From Shewanella baltica (GTDB lineage Bacteria; Pseudomonadota; Gammaproteobacteria; Enterobacterales; Shewanellaceae), in contig NZ_UGYM01000002.1 of the NCBI RefSeq assembly GCF_900456975.1, positions 1,860,001-1,924,000 on the forward strand: 64,000 nucleotides of DNA, written 5' to 3'. A model generated the notes under the pieces. The model had not been told where the DNA came from, made no database searches, and saw nothing but the letters and a program-made list of their open reading frames with translations. The translations under genes were made by a program, and so were the position numbers. Positions 51,096 through 63,331 of the stretch are shown here, in pieces (position 1 is the first letter of the stretch; every line of letters begins with the position of its first letter).

Positions 51096-51590
51096 GGTAG
51101 ATACACACTCGCAAACGATAATGACTGAGTCTATCAGTTAGGAAAATAAATCACCATATTTAAGCGTACACTTGTAAGCTTAAATTTGTGACTGGCTACT
51201 GTTGTTTTCATCTTTTATCTTTTTTACGCCGTCTTGCATTCCCGTCAGCGTATCGCATTGATGATGTTATCCGCTTTAAGACGTAAGAGTTAGCAAGCAT
51301 TTTCCCATCAATTTAGCGCGATTGTGATCTCAATTCCCAGCCTTATTTGTCTCGACTGACAAGTGTCTTACTAAGCATTGGCGTAAGCACTGCGCTTGTA
51401 ACGTGTTGCATTCGCGTTGAACTTTACCCTGTTTGCCTCCTCTAATCTGCGTTGAGCACTCGCAAGTAAATGCAATCATTGGATAATTCTCTTTCAATAT
51501 TCAGCAACTCGATATTGAATTTGAGTGCAATTGTTCCACGTTAAGCATCATCGAAATCAATTGAGACTACACAAAACCTAAGGATGGATT
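51096..51590. other. Intergenic region upstream of the bitopic membrane protein gene
   Basis: About 495 bases between divergent genes. It must hold their promoters, but I see no repeat, structured RNA or credible ORF. Confidence 0.5.
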
Positions 51591-52781
51591 TTGCCTTTTC
51601 AACGTCAACCCAAAGCCGTGCCTTTATTGACAGTATCTCCTACAGCAATAGCGATTGGAGATGATGCTGATAGTGATTTGCCTATTTCGGTCACATCGTC
51701 ATCGGTCACATCGCCAGAATGCGAGACTTTTATTGCATTTGATGATCACCTCAGTGATCAGGGTGATGCTTTGGCATCTGAGTCTAAATTAGAATCCCAA
51801 TTTGAACTGTCTTGTACGTTACAAACCTATGCTCAGGCATTGGGGGCGGGATCCGTTTTACGTGCTCGTCAGCCGTATTTCAAAGGATTAAGTCTACTTT
51901 TTTTTGTGCTCTTAGTGCATTCGTGTTTATTCTTACTTATCTGCATTTTGTGGCGCCCACAGTTAAATCTCTTTGGATTAACGGAAACAGAAAGCCGGGG
52001 CCCTAAAGTGACGGCGCTCAAAGCTTATTTTATTTATGCTCCCGCGGTAGAGAAGGCTGAAAGCGCTGCGCTAGAAACAGAGAGCAAGGCCGAGGATAAG
52101 ACTGAGATGACAAGTTCTGTTACGCCTACAACTGTTCCCACGCCTACAACTCAAGTTAAGCCTATGCCAATATTTGAAAAGGTCGTGCCTGAAAAAGTAG
52201 ATCAGGGAAAAGTGAAGCCAGATACGGTTAAACCTGACATCACTCAATCGAGCCAATCTCAATCAAGTGCCCCAAGTGAAGTACAGCCCGCGGAAGCGAC
52301 GGCAAAAAAGCCAACAAATATGTTTGATGCCACAGAAATTAAGACGCAGCTTGGCGCTCAGAGTTCGCCTGCAGCAGAAGGTGAGAGCACAATAGCGACA
52401 AGCTCAAGCATGAGTTTATTCACCCAGCAATATTTTGAACGTCAGCGCGAGCAAGCGCTCGATGATCTCGTCATTGAACAGGCCGATAAATTCACCCGGA
52501 AATCGAATATGAGTGAAATGAGCCCTGAGATGGAAGTGTTATTTGTCCCTAACGCCGATGATTTCGGTGGCACAACGAGTCTAGATTTACCCTTAGATCC
52601 AAATCGTATTGTGCGTAAAGGGGATACTTGTTATCGCGTGGTACAATTGGGGACTCAAGTCAATCCTTACGCAGAAAATTTAGGCTTCCCATTTGACTGC
52701 AGTGGCAAAAAAATCAATCAAGCTATTGATGATGCCATTCAATCTCGATTAAATAAAATGATGCTCAAACCCCATAAATAG
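51591..52781 (+). CDS. Bitopic inner-membrane protein with TonB-like layout, unknown function
   Basis: The 396-residue protein has a hydrophilic N-tail (about 1-97) and a single membrane helix (about 99-120, LSLLFFVLLVHSCLFLL). A long P/T/E/K/S-rich linker (about 150-250) precedes a C-terminal part with RKGDTCYRVVQLG and two cysteines near residues 346 and 367. The layout of helix, extended linker and compact periplasmic end recalls TonB or TolA, but the C-terminus matches neither in memory. The TTG start at 51591 follows AAGGA by six bases. It is unrelated in sequence to the thiamine genes that follow. Confidence 0.7.
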   Translation: MPFQRQPKAVPLLTVSPTAIAIGDDADSDLPISVTSSSVTSPECETFIAFDDHLSDQGDALASESKLESQFELSCTLQTYAQALGAGSVLRARQPYFKGLSLLFFVLLVHSCLFLLICILWRPQLNLFGLTETESRGPKVTALKAYFIYAPAVEKAESAALETESKAEDKTEMTSSVTPTTVPTPTTQVKPMPIFEKVVPEKVDQGKVKPDTVKPDITQSSQSQSSAPSEVQPAEATAKKPTNMFDATEIKTQLGAQSSPAAEGESTIATSSSMSLFTQQYFERQREQALDDLVIEQADKFTRKSNMSEMSPEMEVLFVPNADDFGGTTSLDLPLDPNRIVRKGDTCYRVVQLGTQVNPYAENLGFPFDCSGKKINQAIDDAIQSRLNKMMLKPHK

Positions 52782-55372
<2,591 letters not shown>

Positions 55373-55374
55373 TT

Positions 55375-57303
55375 ATGTTGGGTATTCATGGGGATAATGC
55401 GCCCATGAATACCGAGCGTCCCGCGTTTGTTTGGACCATAGCTGGTTCAGACAGTGGCGGCGGTGCCGGTATTCAGGCGGACTTGGCGACAATTCAAGAT
55501 TTGGGCTGTCACGGTTGCAGCGTGATCACCACAGTGACGGCGCAAAGCTCAGTGGCGGTCATTTTAGTCGAGCCCGTATCAGCGGCGATGTTAATGGCTC
55601 AGCTGACGACTCTACTTTCCGACTTGCCACCCAAAGCAATTAAAATCGGCTTACTGGCAGATCAAACTCAAGTGGCATTGCTGGCAGATTGGATCGCGAG
55701 TTTTAAAATCCACTATCCATCTGTGCCTGTGATTGTCGATCCTGTGATGGTCGCCAGTTGTGGCGATGCATTAGCAGTCGATAACTGTCAGGATATAAAA
55801 AGTGCGGCCAAATCAGCCTTAGATTTTAAGCCTTTCAAAGGTTTAATCGAACTTATCACGCCCAATGTGCTTGAACTTGGGCGGTTAACTCACAGTGATG
55901 TTTCAACGAAAGCGCAATTCGCTGCCGCGGCACTGGCTTTATCCCAGAGCCTTGATTGCAGTGTGCTCGCTAAAGGTGGCGATGTGAGCTTTGGTTGCAC
56001 TGACATTCTTGCTGATACTCATGCTCAAACTCAGACTAACGCTCATGATATCGCTTACAAGAGTAATGGCTGGGATCTTGAGCTTGCCGAGGATTATCTA
56101 GTTTGTCGTCAAGTGCGCGCGAGCTCTAAACTGCATCAAAATGGGCGCTTCTGGTTAGCCAGCCAGCGGGTTAATACCCGTCATAACCATGGTAGTGGCT
56201 GTACTTTGTCATCGGCCATTGCCGCCGTGTTAGCGCAGGGTTTTGTATTGCAAGATGCGGTGGTGGTTGCGAAAGCCTATGTGAGTCAAGGCTTAAGCGC
56301 GGCGATTGGTTTAGGGCAAGGTCCAGGGCCGTTGGCCCGTAAGGGTTGGCCTAATAACTTGTCCCGCTATGCCAAGATAAATCTGTGTGATGGCAATTTT
56401 ATTCGTCATCACCTCAATCGACATCTTGACGTTAGAAGTGATTTAGTTGCAACAGTTTTATCCGCAACAGATCAGGCAACCGCTCAGGTAAGAATAGCCT
56501 CGACGCCACCTCAAAATATTTTATCCCACGGTTTTAAAGTGCTCGATGCCGATCTTGGTGTTTACCCTGTGGTGAGTGACTTAACCATGCTGGAGGGTTT
56601 GTTAGCTGCGGGCGTTAAAACCCTGCAGTTACGGATAAAAACCGACATCAGCGAATTGACTAGTGCAGCGCCAGCCGAATTTAATTTAGGCAAGTCTGCG
56701 CTAAGTCGATGTGAGTCAGGCAAATCTAAGTCAGGCGAACCAGAGTTAATTGGCTCCGAATTAGAAGCACAAATTCAAATGGCCATTGCCTTAGGCAAGC
56801 ATTTTAATGCACAGCTTTTTATTAATGATCACTGGCAGTTAGCGATAAAATACCATGCCTTCGGGGTACATTTAGGCCAAGAAGATCTCGCCGTTACTGA
56901 CTTAGCGGCCATTCAAGCCGCGGGGCTCGCGCTAGGCATATCGAGCCACAGTTATTTCGAGTTGCTATTGGCGCACCAATACTCGCCATCCTACATAGCG
57001 CTTGGGCATATATTCCCAACCACAACGAAGCAAATGCCTTCGGCGCCCCAAGGGCTCGCAAAACTTAAACACTATGTGGCGTTACTCCAAGATCATTATC
57101 CCTTGGTCGCCATTGGCGGTATTGACTTAACAAATCTGGCAAAGGTGAAAGCTACAGGGGTTGGCAATATTGCTGTGGTGCGCGCAATAACGAAAGCTAA
57201 GGATCCGTTAGCCGCGTTTGCAGAGCTGAGCCAAGCTTGGGAGCAATGTAGCTTGTCTGAAGAACTGGCTGTAAAGCATGAGTTGGGTGCTAAGCATGAG
57301 TAA
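55375..57303 (+). CDS. thiDE: Bifunctional HMP(-P) kinase / thiamine-phosphate synthase ThiDE
   Basis: The 642-residue fusion has an N-terminal ThiD kinase (about 15-320, [17 protein letters not shown] and [15 protein letters not shown]) and a C-terminal ThiE (about 395-630, [38 protein letters not shown]). The linker at about 320-390 is unconserved, and the ThiE beta strand 1 to helix region holds an S/G/K/E-rich insert (about residues 425-465). It phosphorylates HMP and joins HMP-PP to the thiazole. It starts two bases after thiC and overlaps thiF. Confidence 0.93.
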   Translation: MLGIHGDNAPMNTERPAFVWTIAGSDSGGGAGIQADLATIQDLGCHGCSVITTVTAQSSVAVILVEPVSAAMLMAQLTTLLSDLPPKAIKIGLLADQTQVALLADWIASFKIHYPSVPVIVDPVMVASCGDALAVDNCQDIKSAAKSALDFKPFKGLIELITPNVLELGRLTHSDVSTKAQFAAAALALSQSLDCSVLAKGGDVSFGCTDILADTHAQTQTNAHDIAYKSNGWDLELAEDYLVCRQVRASSKLHQNGRFWLASQRVNTRHNHGSGCTLSSAIAAVLAQGFVLQDAVVVAKAYVSQGLSAAIGLGQGPGPLARKGWPNNLSRYAKINLCDGNFIRHHLNRHLDVRSDLVATVLSATDQATAQVRIASTPPQNILSHGFKVLDADLGVYPVVSDLTMLEGLLAAGVKTLQLRIKTDISELTSAAPAEFNLGKSALSRCESGKSKSGEPELIGSELEAQIQMAIALGKHFNAQLFINDHWQLAIKYHAFGVHLGQEDLAVTDLAAIQAAGLALGISSHSYFELLLAHQYSPSYIALGHIFPTTTKQMPSAPQGLAKLKHYVALLQDHYPLVAIGGIDLTNLAKVKATGVGNIAVVRAITKAKDPLAAFAELSQAWEQCSLSEELAVKHELGAKHE

Positions 57304-58207
57304 AAACCCACCGCTTCCTCACGCAGAGGTTCTTTGCGGTCATATACACAGCGACAATGAACACTGCGGCCATACACTCAGTGATGCCGATTTCATGCGT
57401 TATTCTCGGCAAGTCTTATTGCCTGAAGTCGGTGAGGCTGGGCAATTGCAACTGGTCGACGCCAGCGTTGTTATTATCGGTCTTGGCGGTTTAGGGCAAT
57501 TGGCGGCGCAATATCTGGCCTGTGCAGGTATTGGTCGCTTGACCTTAATCGATATGGATAAGGTTGAAGTATCAAATCTGCCAAGACAATTGTTATTCAA
57601 CGATGCCGATATTGGACTCAATAAGGCGCGAGTTGCCAAGCAAAAGCTCAATGGCATAGCACCGCATTGCACTGTTACTGCCTATGAAACAGCATTTAAT
57701 GCTGCGACATCGGCTTATCATTTGGCGGATATTTTACAAATAAAACAACAAGGTAAAAGAGTTCTTGTACTTGACTGCACCGATAACTTTGCGACTCGCC
57801 AAGCCATTAATCGCAGCTGTATCGAAGCGGCTTTACCTTTAGTCAGCGCGTCAATCGCGGCATTTAGCGGCCAATTGTTCGCGGTCGACCAAATGCAGTT
57901 CCCCTCTGGTGGTTGTTATCACTGTATTTTCCCCGCGCAGACGAGAGTGTCGCAGAGCTGCAGTACCCAAGGCGTACTCGGGCCGAGCGTAGGCGTCATG
58001 GCGTCAATGCAATCTTTGGTGGCCATGAAACTCTTGCTGAATATGGATAGATGTGATGAATCGAAAAGCGCCTTGTTGGGGCGTTTTTGGCGCTTCGACG
58101 CTAAATCACTTTCATGGACAGCGGCGACATTAACGCGGGATCCCCATTGTGACGTATGTGGTCCAAAAGAGGTTCGTTCATCATCCGATAAGCTCAGCAA
58201 ACTATAA
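57296..58207 (+). CDS. thiF: ThiS adenylyltransferase ThiF
   Basis: The 303-residue E1-like adenylyltransferase activates the C-terminal glycine of ThiS with ATP. Motifs are [16 protein letters not shown] and [13 protein letters not shown], a CTDNF aspartate, and zinc cysteines in CYHCIF and CDVCGP. The catalytic-cysteine region is [12 protein letters not shown]. The ATG at 57296 lies inside the end of thiDE; an ATG 18 bases earlier is also possible. It belongs to the thiazole branch. Confidence 0.94.
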   Translation: MSKNPPLPHAEVLCGHIHSDNEHCGHTLSDADFMRYSRQVLLPEVGEAGQLQLVDASVVIIGLGGLGQLAAQYLACAGIGRLTLIDMDKVEVSNLPRQLLFNDADIGLNKARVAKQKLNGIAPHCTVTAYETAFNAATSAYHLADILQIKQQGKRVLVLDCTDNFATRQAINRSCIEAALPLVSASIAAFSGQLFAVDQMQFPSGGCYHCIFPAQTRVSQSCSTQGVLGPSVGVMASMQSLVAMKLLLNMDRCDESKSALLGRFWRFDAKSLSWTAATLTRDPHCDVCGPKEVRSSSDKLSKL

Positions 58208-58223
58208 AGTATGGAGGTTTGAT

Positions 58224-58427
58224 ATGATTTTAATTCACATAAATAATGTCCCGCAGCCATTAACGGAACCGACTTCACTCGCGGCGGTGATCCTCGCGCA
58301 AGATATAGCCCTCGATTCGGTCGCTATCGTGTTGAATGCAGAGGTGGTTCCGCGTAATAGCTGGCAATCGATTCTCTGCCAACATGAAGATAAATTAGAA
58401 CTTTTTTCAGCTGTAGCGGGAGGCTAG
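58224..58427 (+). CDS. thiS: Sulfur carrier protein ThiS
   Basis: The 67-residue beta-grasp sulfur carrier ends in AVAGG, the di-glycine that ThiF adenylates and which then carries sulfur as a thiocarboxylate. The GGAGG site before the ATG at 58224 fixes the start; a longer upstream frame overlaps thiF. It lies directly before thiG. Confidence 0.95.
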   Translation: MILIHINNVPQPLTEPTSLAAVILAQDIALDSVAIVLNAEVVPRNSWQSILCQHEDKLELFSAVAGG

Positions 58428-58428
58428 T

Positions 58429-59193
58429 ATGTTAACGATTGCCGATGTGGAGTTTGAATCACGGTTATTTACCGGAACGGGAAAATTCAGCAATAGCCAA
58501 GTGATGCTTGAGGCGATAACGGCTTCAAAATCGCAGTTAGTGACAGTTGCGATGAAAAGAATTGATTTTAAAATTGGGCTTGATGATTTACTCACGCCGT
58601 TACGTCAAGCGGGTGTACGGCTATTGCCTAACACTTCGGGGGCGAGAAACGCCAAGGAAGCGGTGTTTGCGGCTGAGCTTGCCCGTGAAATGCTGGGAAC
58701 TCATTGGATTAAGCTCGAAATCCACCCGGATCCTAAGTACCTAATGCCCGATGCGATAGAAACCTTAGAGGCGGCCAGAATTCTCTGTGAGAAAGGCTTT
58801 ATCGTATTGCCCTACGTGCATGCCGATCCTGTGCTGTGCCATCGTTTAGAAGAAGTGGGCTGCGCCGCGGTTATGCCACTGGCGAGTCCGATTGGCAGTA
58901 ATCAAGGTTTAGTCACTGAAAGCTTTTTAAAAATCATCATAGAGCAGGCGCGGGTGCCAGTGGTGATCGATGCCGGTATTGGCGCGCCTTCACAGGCTGC
59001 GCGGGCAATGGAGCTGGGCGCCGATGCGGTGCTCGTCAACACCGCCATCGCCAGCAGCGCGTCGCCGATAGTGATGGCCGAGTGCTTTAAAGAGGCGGTG
59101 CAATGCGGCAGACGGGCCTTTGCAGCTGGGCTTGGCCGAGTACAAACGGGCGCGGTACATACCAGTCCTCTAACGGGATTTTTAAATCAATGA
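58429..59193 (+). CDS. thiG: Thiazole synthase ThiG
   Basis: The 254-residue TIM-barrel enzyme joins deoxyxylulose phosphate, dehydroglycine and ThiS sulfur into the thiazole phosphate. Features are [20 protein letters not shown], the catalytic-lysine region [11 protein letters not shown] and the phosphate-binding DAGIGAPS. It starts two bases after thiS with GGGAGG. Its stop overlaps the thiH start (ATGA). Confidence 0.96.
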   Translation: MLTIADVEFESRLFTGTGKFSNSQVMLEAITASKSQLVTVAMKRIDFKIGLDDLLTPLRQAGVRLLPNTSGARNAKEAVFAAELAREMLGTHWIKLEIHPDPKYLMPDAIETLEAARILCEKGFIVLPYVHADPVLCHRLEEVGCAAVMPLASPIGSNQGLVTESFLKIIIEQARVPVVIDAGIGAPSQAARAMELGADAVLVNTAIASSASPIVMAECFKEAVQCGRRAFAAGLGRVQTGAVHTSPLTGFLNQ

Positions 59194-60305
59194 GTTTTGT
59201 AGCGGAATTTGCCAAGATCCCACGGGATAAACTGTTACTCGATTTGTATTCTTGCACAGCCCAAGATGTTGAGCGGGCGTTAGTGAGTCCAGCTGGGGAT
59301 TTACGTAGCTTACTGGCCTTGCTATCACCTGCGGCGGAACCTTATATCGAAACCATGGCGCAGCACTCTGCGGCGCTTACGCGGCAGCGATTTGGCGCGA
59401 ATCTGGGCATGTATTTACCGCTATACGTCTCGAATCTGTGCGCTAATGAGTGTGATTACTGTGGTTTTAGCATGAGTAACAAACTCAAACGCAAAACCTT
59501 GAATGAACAGGAGTTGATGGCTGAAATAGCCATTATCAAAGGCAGAGGTTTTGATTCTATTTTACTGGTGTCGGGTGAGCATGAAACTAAGGTTGGTATT
59601 GATTATTTCAAGCAAATGTTGCCGCTGGTAAAGCAGCAATTTAGCCATGTGGCGATGGAGGTTCAGCCCATGAGTGAGGACCATTATTGCCAGTTAGTCG
59701 CGCTAGGTTTAGATGCTGTGATGATTTATCAAGAGACCTATCAACCAGAGACTTATGCTAGTCACCATTCCAGGGGGAAAAAAATGGATTTTGCCTATCG
59801 CTTAGCAACACCTGACAGAGTTGCGGCGGCGGGCGTCGATAAAATTGGTCTTGGGGTATTACTCGGGCTGGATGATTGGCGTTTAGATGCGTTAATGATG
59901 GGATATCATCTCGACTATTTAGAACGGCGCTATTGGCGCACCCGCTTTAGTATTTCGCTACCAAGGTTAAGGCCTTGTACTGGCGGGATCACCCCAAAAG
60001 TCATGCTATCGGATCTAGGTTTAGTGCAAATGATTTGTGCATTTAGACTTTTTAATCAACAGCTTGACATCAGCATGTCGACAAGAGAAAGCCCTGAGCT
60101 GAGGGATAATCTTTTGCCACTTGGGATCACTCAAATCAGTGCGGGCAGTTCGACACAACCGGGCGGCTATCAAGCGCCTGACAGTCAACTCGATCAATTT
60201 GAGATAAGCGATGATCGCAGTGTCGAGCAAGTTATCGAACAGATGCAACGGCAGGGTTTTAACCCCGTATTTAAGGATTGGGAAGCTAATTGGATCACAG
60301 GATAA
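59190..60305 (+). CDS. thiH: Tyrosine lyase ThiH
   Basis: The 371-residue radical-SAM enzyme splits tyrosine to give dehydroglycine and p-cresol. The CxxxCxxC cluster motif is [10 protein letters not shown], and the radical-SAM barrel follows, with [11 protein letters not shown] near the end. ATG overlaps the thiG stop by four bases, so translation is coupled. This anaerobic-type route replaces ThiO glycine oxidase. The last gene of the operon, it has no strong terminator that I could place. Confidence 0.95.
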   Translation: MSFVAEFAKIPRDKLLLDLYSCTAQDVERALVSPAGDLRSLLALLSPAAEPYIETMAQHSAALTRQRFGANLGMYLPLYVSNLCANECDYCGFSMSNKLKRKTLNEQELMAEIAIIKGRGFDSILLVSGEHETKVGIDYFKQMLPLVKQQFSHVAMEVQPMSEDHYCQLVALGLDAVMIYQETYQPETYASHHSRGKKMDFAYRLATPDRVAAAGVDKIGLGVLLGLDDWRLDALMMGYHLDYLERRYWRTRFSISLPRLRPCTGGITPKVMLSDLGLVQMICAFRLFNQQLDISMSTRESPELRDNLLPLGITQISAGSSTQPGGYQAPDSQLDQFEISDDRSVEQVIEQMQRQGFNPVFKDWEANWITG

Positions 60306-60407
60306 ATCTGGCCGTAAATAAATGCTGAGAATGCGGATAAAATCTGTACTTTTGCACGTTACTGGTCAATAATTGACCCATTAATCACAGCGTGCAGGAA
60401 TACCGTT

Positions 60408-60671
60408 ATGCAAATCCAATCTGCTTATTCATCCGGTCTGCAAGGCTTGCAAAGTGCTCAATCTGGGCTCACTCAAGCAACAATAGATGTGGCTAAACCT
60501 ACGCAGACGCAAAGTGCAACTCCGGCTGAGCCTGCCAGAGATGTTGCCCAGCCCGATAAAACCTCGGCATTACTGGCAGCAAATGAGTCATTAAGACAAG
60601 GTGAAGCCTCAACAGAAGTGATTGAAACTGATTCAGAAACGATAGGTTCGATCATTAATATTAAGGTGTAA
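60408..60671 (+). CDS. Small protein with flagellar rod/hook-like N-terminus
   Basis: The 87-residue protein starts MQIQSAYSSGLQGLQSAQSG, then a T/Q/A/E-rich, probably disordered body and a short hydrophobic end SIINIKV. The opening helix of repeating S/G/L/A/Q residues recalls the N-termini of flagellar rod and hook proteins, though that is only similarity of pattern. AGGA precedes the ATG. It lies five bases upstream of the SprA-related gene, so the two are surely co-transcribed. Confidence 0.7.
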   Translation: MQIQSAYSSGLQGLQSAQSGLTQATIDVAKPTQTQSATPAEPARDVAQPDKTSALLAANESLRQGEASTEVIETDSETIGSIINIKV

Positions 60672-60676
60672 ATATT

Positions 60677-63133
60677 ATGTCGGTTGTGGCGCTATCACCT
60701 AAGGTTGGAGCGCCATCCTCTTCATTTTCGGCACATGATAAGACGCTAAGCTCGAATCTAAGCCAGACTCAAAGCCAAAGCCAAAGCCAGAGTCAAGCTA
60801 ATAGCACTTATCAAGGAGCCAGCGCTCACACTGCAGGCTCAGCAAAATTTGAAGTGAGTGGTGCCTATGAACCACATTTTACTGGAACCTCAACCGCTCC
60901 GGTTCAAGCCGCGCCTATTGCTTCATTAGCAACTCACGTTTCTCAATCTCTCCACTCATCACCAAATGTGTCTTTTAATGCGAGTTCTTTGGCTGCTAGT
61001 TCATTGCCATCGAGCACTCAAACATTTTCTGCTACGCCTGCCGCTATATCATCAGCGCCTTTATTCAACGGGACAAATACGGCGACACCCATAAGTTCAA
61101 ATGTCGCTGGCATTAATGCTGTAAAAGCGTCGCTTGCAATTGCTGCTGCTTCGCCTGTACTACCAGCGTTTAATGGCGCAAGCCAAGCACTAAAGGCCAG
61201 TCCTTTTGCTGAATCAAGGCCGCAGGTTACTCTTCCTAAAACCAATGCTACTCAAGTCAATGGGTTAAAAGATCGGGCGAGTTTACATGCCGATGCCAGT
61301 TTTAGCTTATTAACGGGACCTAGATCCATTTCTGGTGTGCGTGGGGGACAAATTGCCGCACCTGTGTCGACTCTGGTATTTTCATCAATCACGAGTACTA
61401 TAGGAACTAGCCTTGGCGCAAACGCCTTATCTACAACAAGTCCGAGTCTTAGTGTCACGAGCAGTATTCCCGCCGATATTTTTATGCCTCCGAGTTCATC
61501 AATTGGCACAGATCTTCCCGCTTTTAATCCATCGAGTACGGGCAGTGTTTCTCCAATAACGCCTGATTTAGCCGCAGTGTTTGGGCCGCAAACTGTCTTT
61601 ACTGGCGCAGCGGTAGTTGACCCCTCTACCTCGGAAGGTAACAGCTCTGTAAATAACAGTTCTGGAAATTCTGGAAATTCTGGAAATTCTGGAAATATAA
61701 GTAGTAATAGTTCAGCAGCGATTGCGGGGACTGTTGAGCAGTCAAACTCTGCACAAGCAGCAGATCAATCCGCTCGCAATGAAGTTGCTCAACCGACAGT
61801 GTTGGAACAATTTACCCAGGTTTTCGGTGACGCTAAGGCTCAAGTTAGTCAGGTAGAAGATCCTGCTATAGCGTCTAACACCGATGATCGTCAGCAAGCC
61901 TTAGCCGATGTCTTTGCTAAAAACGATAATCAGCTTGAAAAGCAAGCACAGGAAGAAGCGTCGCAGAAACAGCAAGCTGCAGCAGTGGAACAAGCAAAGC
62001 AGCAACAATCACAGGCACAGCAAGCTCAGGAGCAAGTGAAGCAAGCCCAAGAAAAAGCGCAGGCGCAACAGCAACAACAGGTTGATTCACTTAAGGCCAG
62101 AGATTCTGAGGTTAAAGCCCATGAACATGCCCATGCCACCGTCGGCGGGCAATACGCTCAGAGTCCGAGTTTTAAGTATGAGAAGGGCGCCGATGGCCAA
62201 CGTTATGCTACCGATGGAGAAGTGCAGATCGATGTTTCTGCTGTCGGAGGCGATCCACTCGCAACAATAAACAAAATGAAGCAAGTGTACGCGGCGGCAA
62301 TGGCTCCGGTTGATCCTTCATCTGCGGATATCCGCGTTGCCGCTGAAGCTTTGCAAAAAATGAATGAAGCAAAGGTGAAGCTTGCTGAAGAGCGGCAACA
62401 ACAGATTGTAGACTTACAAACAACCCAAATCTTAGTGGGCGCCGATGCGCAGATTAAAGAGCTACCGCCGTTGCAAGAACACACACCCGTAGTAACGGGG
62501 AAAGTTGACGAGTCAGGGAATATCGCTCAGCCCCAAAATGCCGTCTCAACACCAGTATCAGATGCAGTCGATAAGCTTATTCAAAGGGTTGAAGCGCAGA
62601 GGGCCAAAACCGCAGCGACGACAGATACTAGCTCTAATCCTAGTTCGGAAACTCCATCTAATACCTCTAGTACCAGCGGCTCAGTTAATACGCCAACGAC
62701 AGTGGAAACCATTGAGCCACCGACTGCAACCTTAGCATTTGGAAAAGCATCAACTGCTGCTGATTTAGCGACCCGTTTTATTCCAAGACCCGATAGTACC
62801 GCAAGTCGTTATTATGCCGCTGTTGCACAAGCCAGCATTGGACCTTCAGTCCGTGCTGACGTAACGCAGCAAGTCAATATTCAGCCTTCTAATCTAGCCC
62901 CTGTAAACGAGCAGCCTAATCATGCGCAATCCGCCACTGTTCTGCCAACTCTGGCAGCAAAAGATACCAACGAGATAAACGAGTCGCCCTCAAGCATCAG
63001 TGCGATTGAGAATCGCAGTGCGTCACCGCAGAGTGAGTCAAGTGCAGAGGATGATGCATCGCAGGAAGCAGGATTTATTCAGCCGCAATACTTGGGTCAG
63101 CAACCAGCACGCTATGTTGATTTTAGTGTGTAA
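60677..63133 (+). CDS. SprA-related putative metalloprotease (CJM1_0395-type)
   Basis: The 818-residue protein has a long S/A/N/T-rich, low-complexity N-terminal half (about 1-400), with an SGN repeat near 330-345. A Q/A/E/K-rich coiled coil (about 410-470) leads into a conserved core (about 470-580): KAHEHAHATVGGQYAQ (an HExxH-type motif), GADGQRYATDGEVQIDV and MKQVYAAAMAP. The core matches SprA-related proteins annotated as putative metalloproteases. A disordered tail follows. No signal peptide is visible. AGGTG precedes the ATG. Protease activity is only inferred from the motif. Confidence 0.82.
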   Translation: MSVVALSPKVGAPSSSFSAHDKTLSSNLSQTQSQSQSQSQANSTYQGASAHTAGSAKFEVSGAYEPHFTGTSTAPVQAAPIASLATHVSQSLHSSPNVSFNASSLAASSLPSSTQTFSATPAAISSAPLFNGTNTATPISSNVAGINAVKASLAIAAASPVLPAFNGASQALKASPFAESRPQVTLPKTNATQVNGLKDRASLHADASFSLLTGPRSISGVRGGQIAAPVSTLVFSSITSTIGTSLGANALSTTSPSLSVTSSIPADIFMPPSSSIGTDLPAFNPSSTGSVSPITPDLAAVFGPQTVFTGAAVVDPSTSEGNSSVNNSSGNSGNSGNSGNISSNSSAAIAGTVEQSNSAQAADQSARNEVAQPTVLEQFTQVFGDAKAQVSQVEDPAIASNTDDRQQALADVFAKNDNQLEKQAQEEASQKQQAAAVEQAKQQQSQAQQAQEQVKQAQEKAQAQQQQQVDSLKARDSEVKAHEHAHATVGGQYAQSPSFKYEKGADGQRYATDGEVQIDVSAVGGDPLATINKMKQVYAAAMAPVDPSSADIRVAAEALQKMNEAKVKLAEERQQQIVDLQTTQILVGADAQIKELPPLQEHTPVVTGKVDESGNIAQPQNAVSTPVSDAVDKLIQRVEAQRAKTAATTDTSSNPSSETPSNTSSTSGSVNTPTTVETIEPPTATLAFGKASTAADLATRFIPRPDSTASRYYAAVAQASIGPSVRADVTQQVNIQPSNLAPVNEQPNHAQSATVLPTLAAKDTNEINESPSSISAIENRSASPQSESSAEDDASQEAGFIQPQYLGQQPARYVDFSV

Positions 63134-63206
63134 GATTAGGCTTTAACTATGTCCATTCAGCTGTTCATTCTCTTTTTTCAAGCAACCTCTCTGCATTTAT
63201 TCTTTC

Positions 63207-63262
63207 GCACTAAGCACTAAGCACTAAGCACTAAGCACTAAGCACTAAGCACTAAGCACTAA
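63207..63262. repeat. 7-bp tandem repeat, eight copies
   Basis: Eight exact copies of GCACTAA in the 198-base gap between the SprA-related gene and the LysR gene. Each unit contains a TAA. Confidence 0.95.
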
Positions 63263-63331
63263 ACCAGCGTCAGCACTAGGCTCTTAGCGTCTTGCTCACT
63301 CAAATTGAGAACTCGTTTGGTTATCTTGCTA

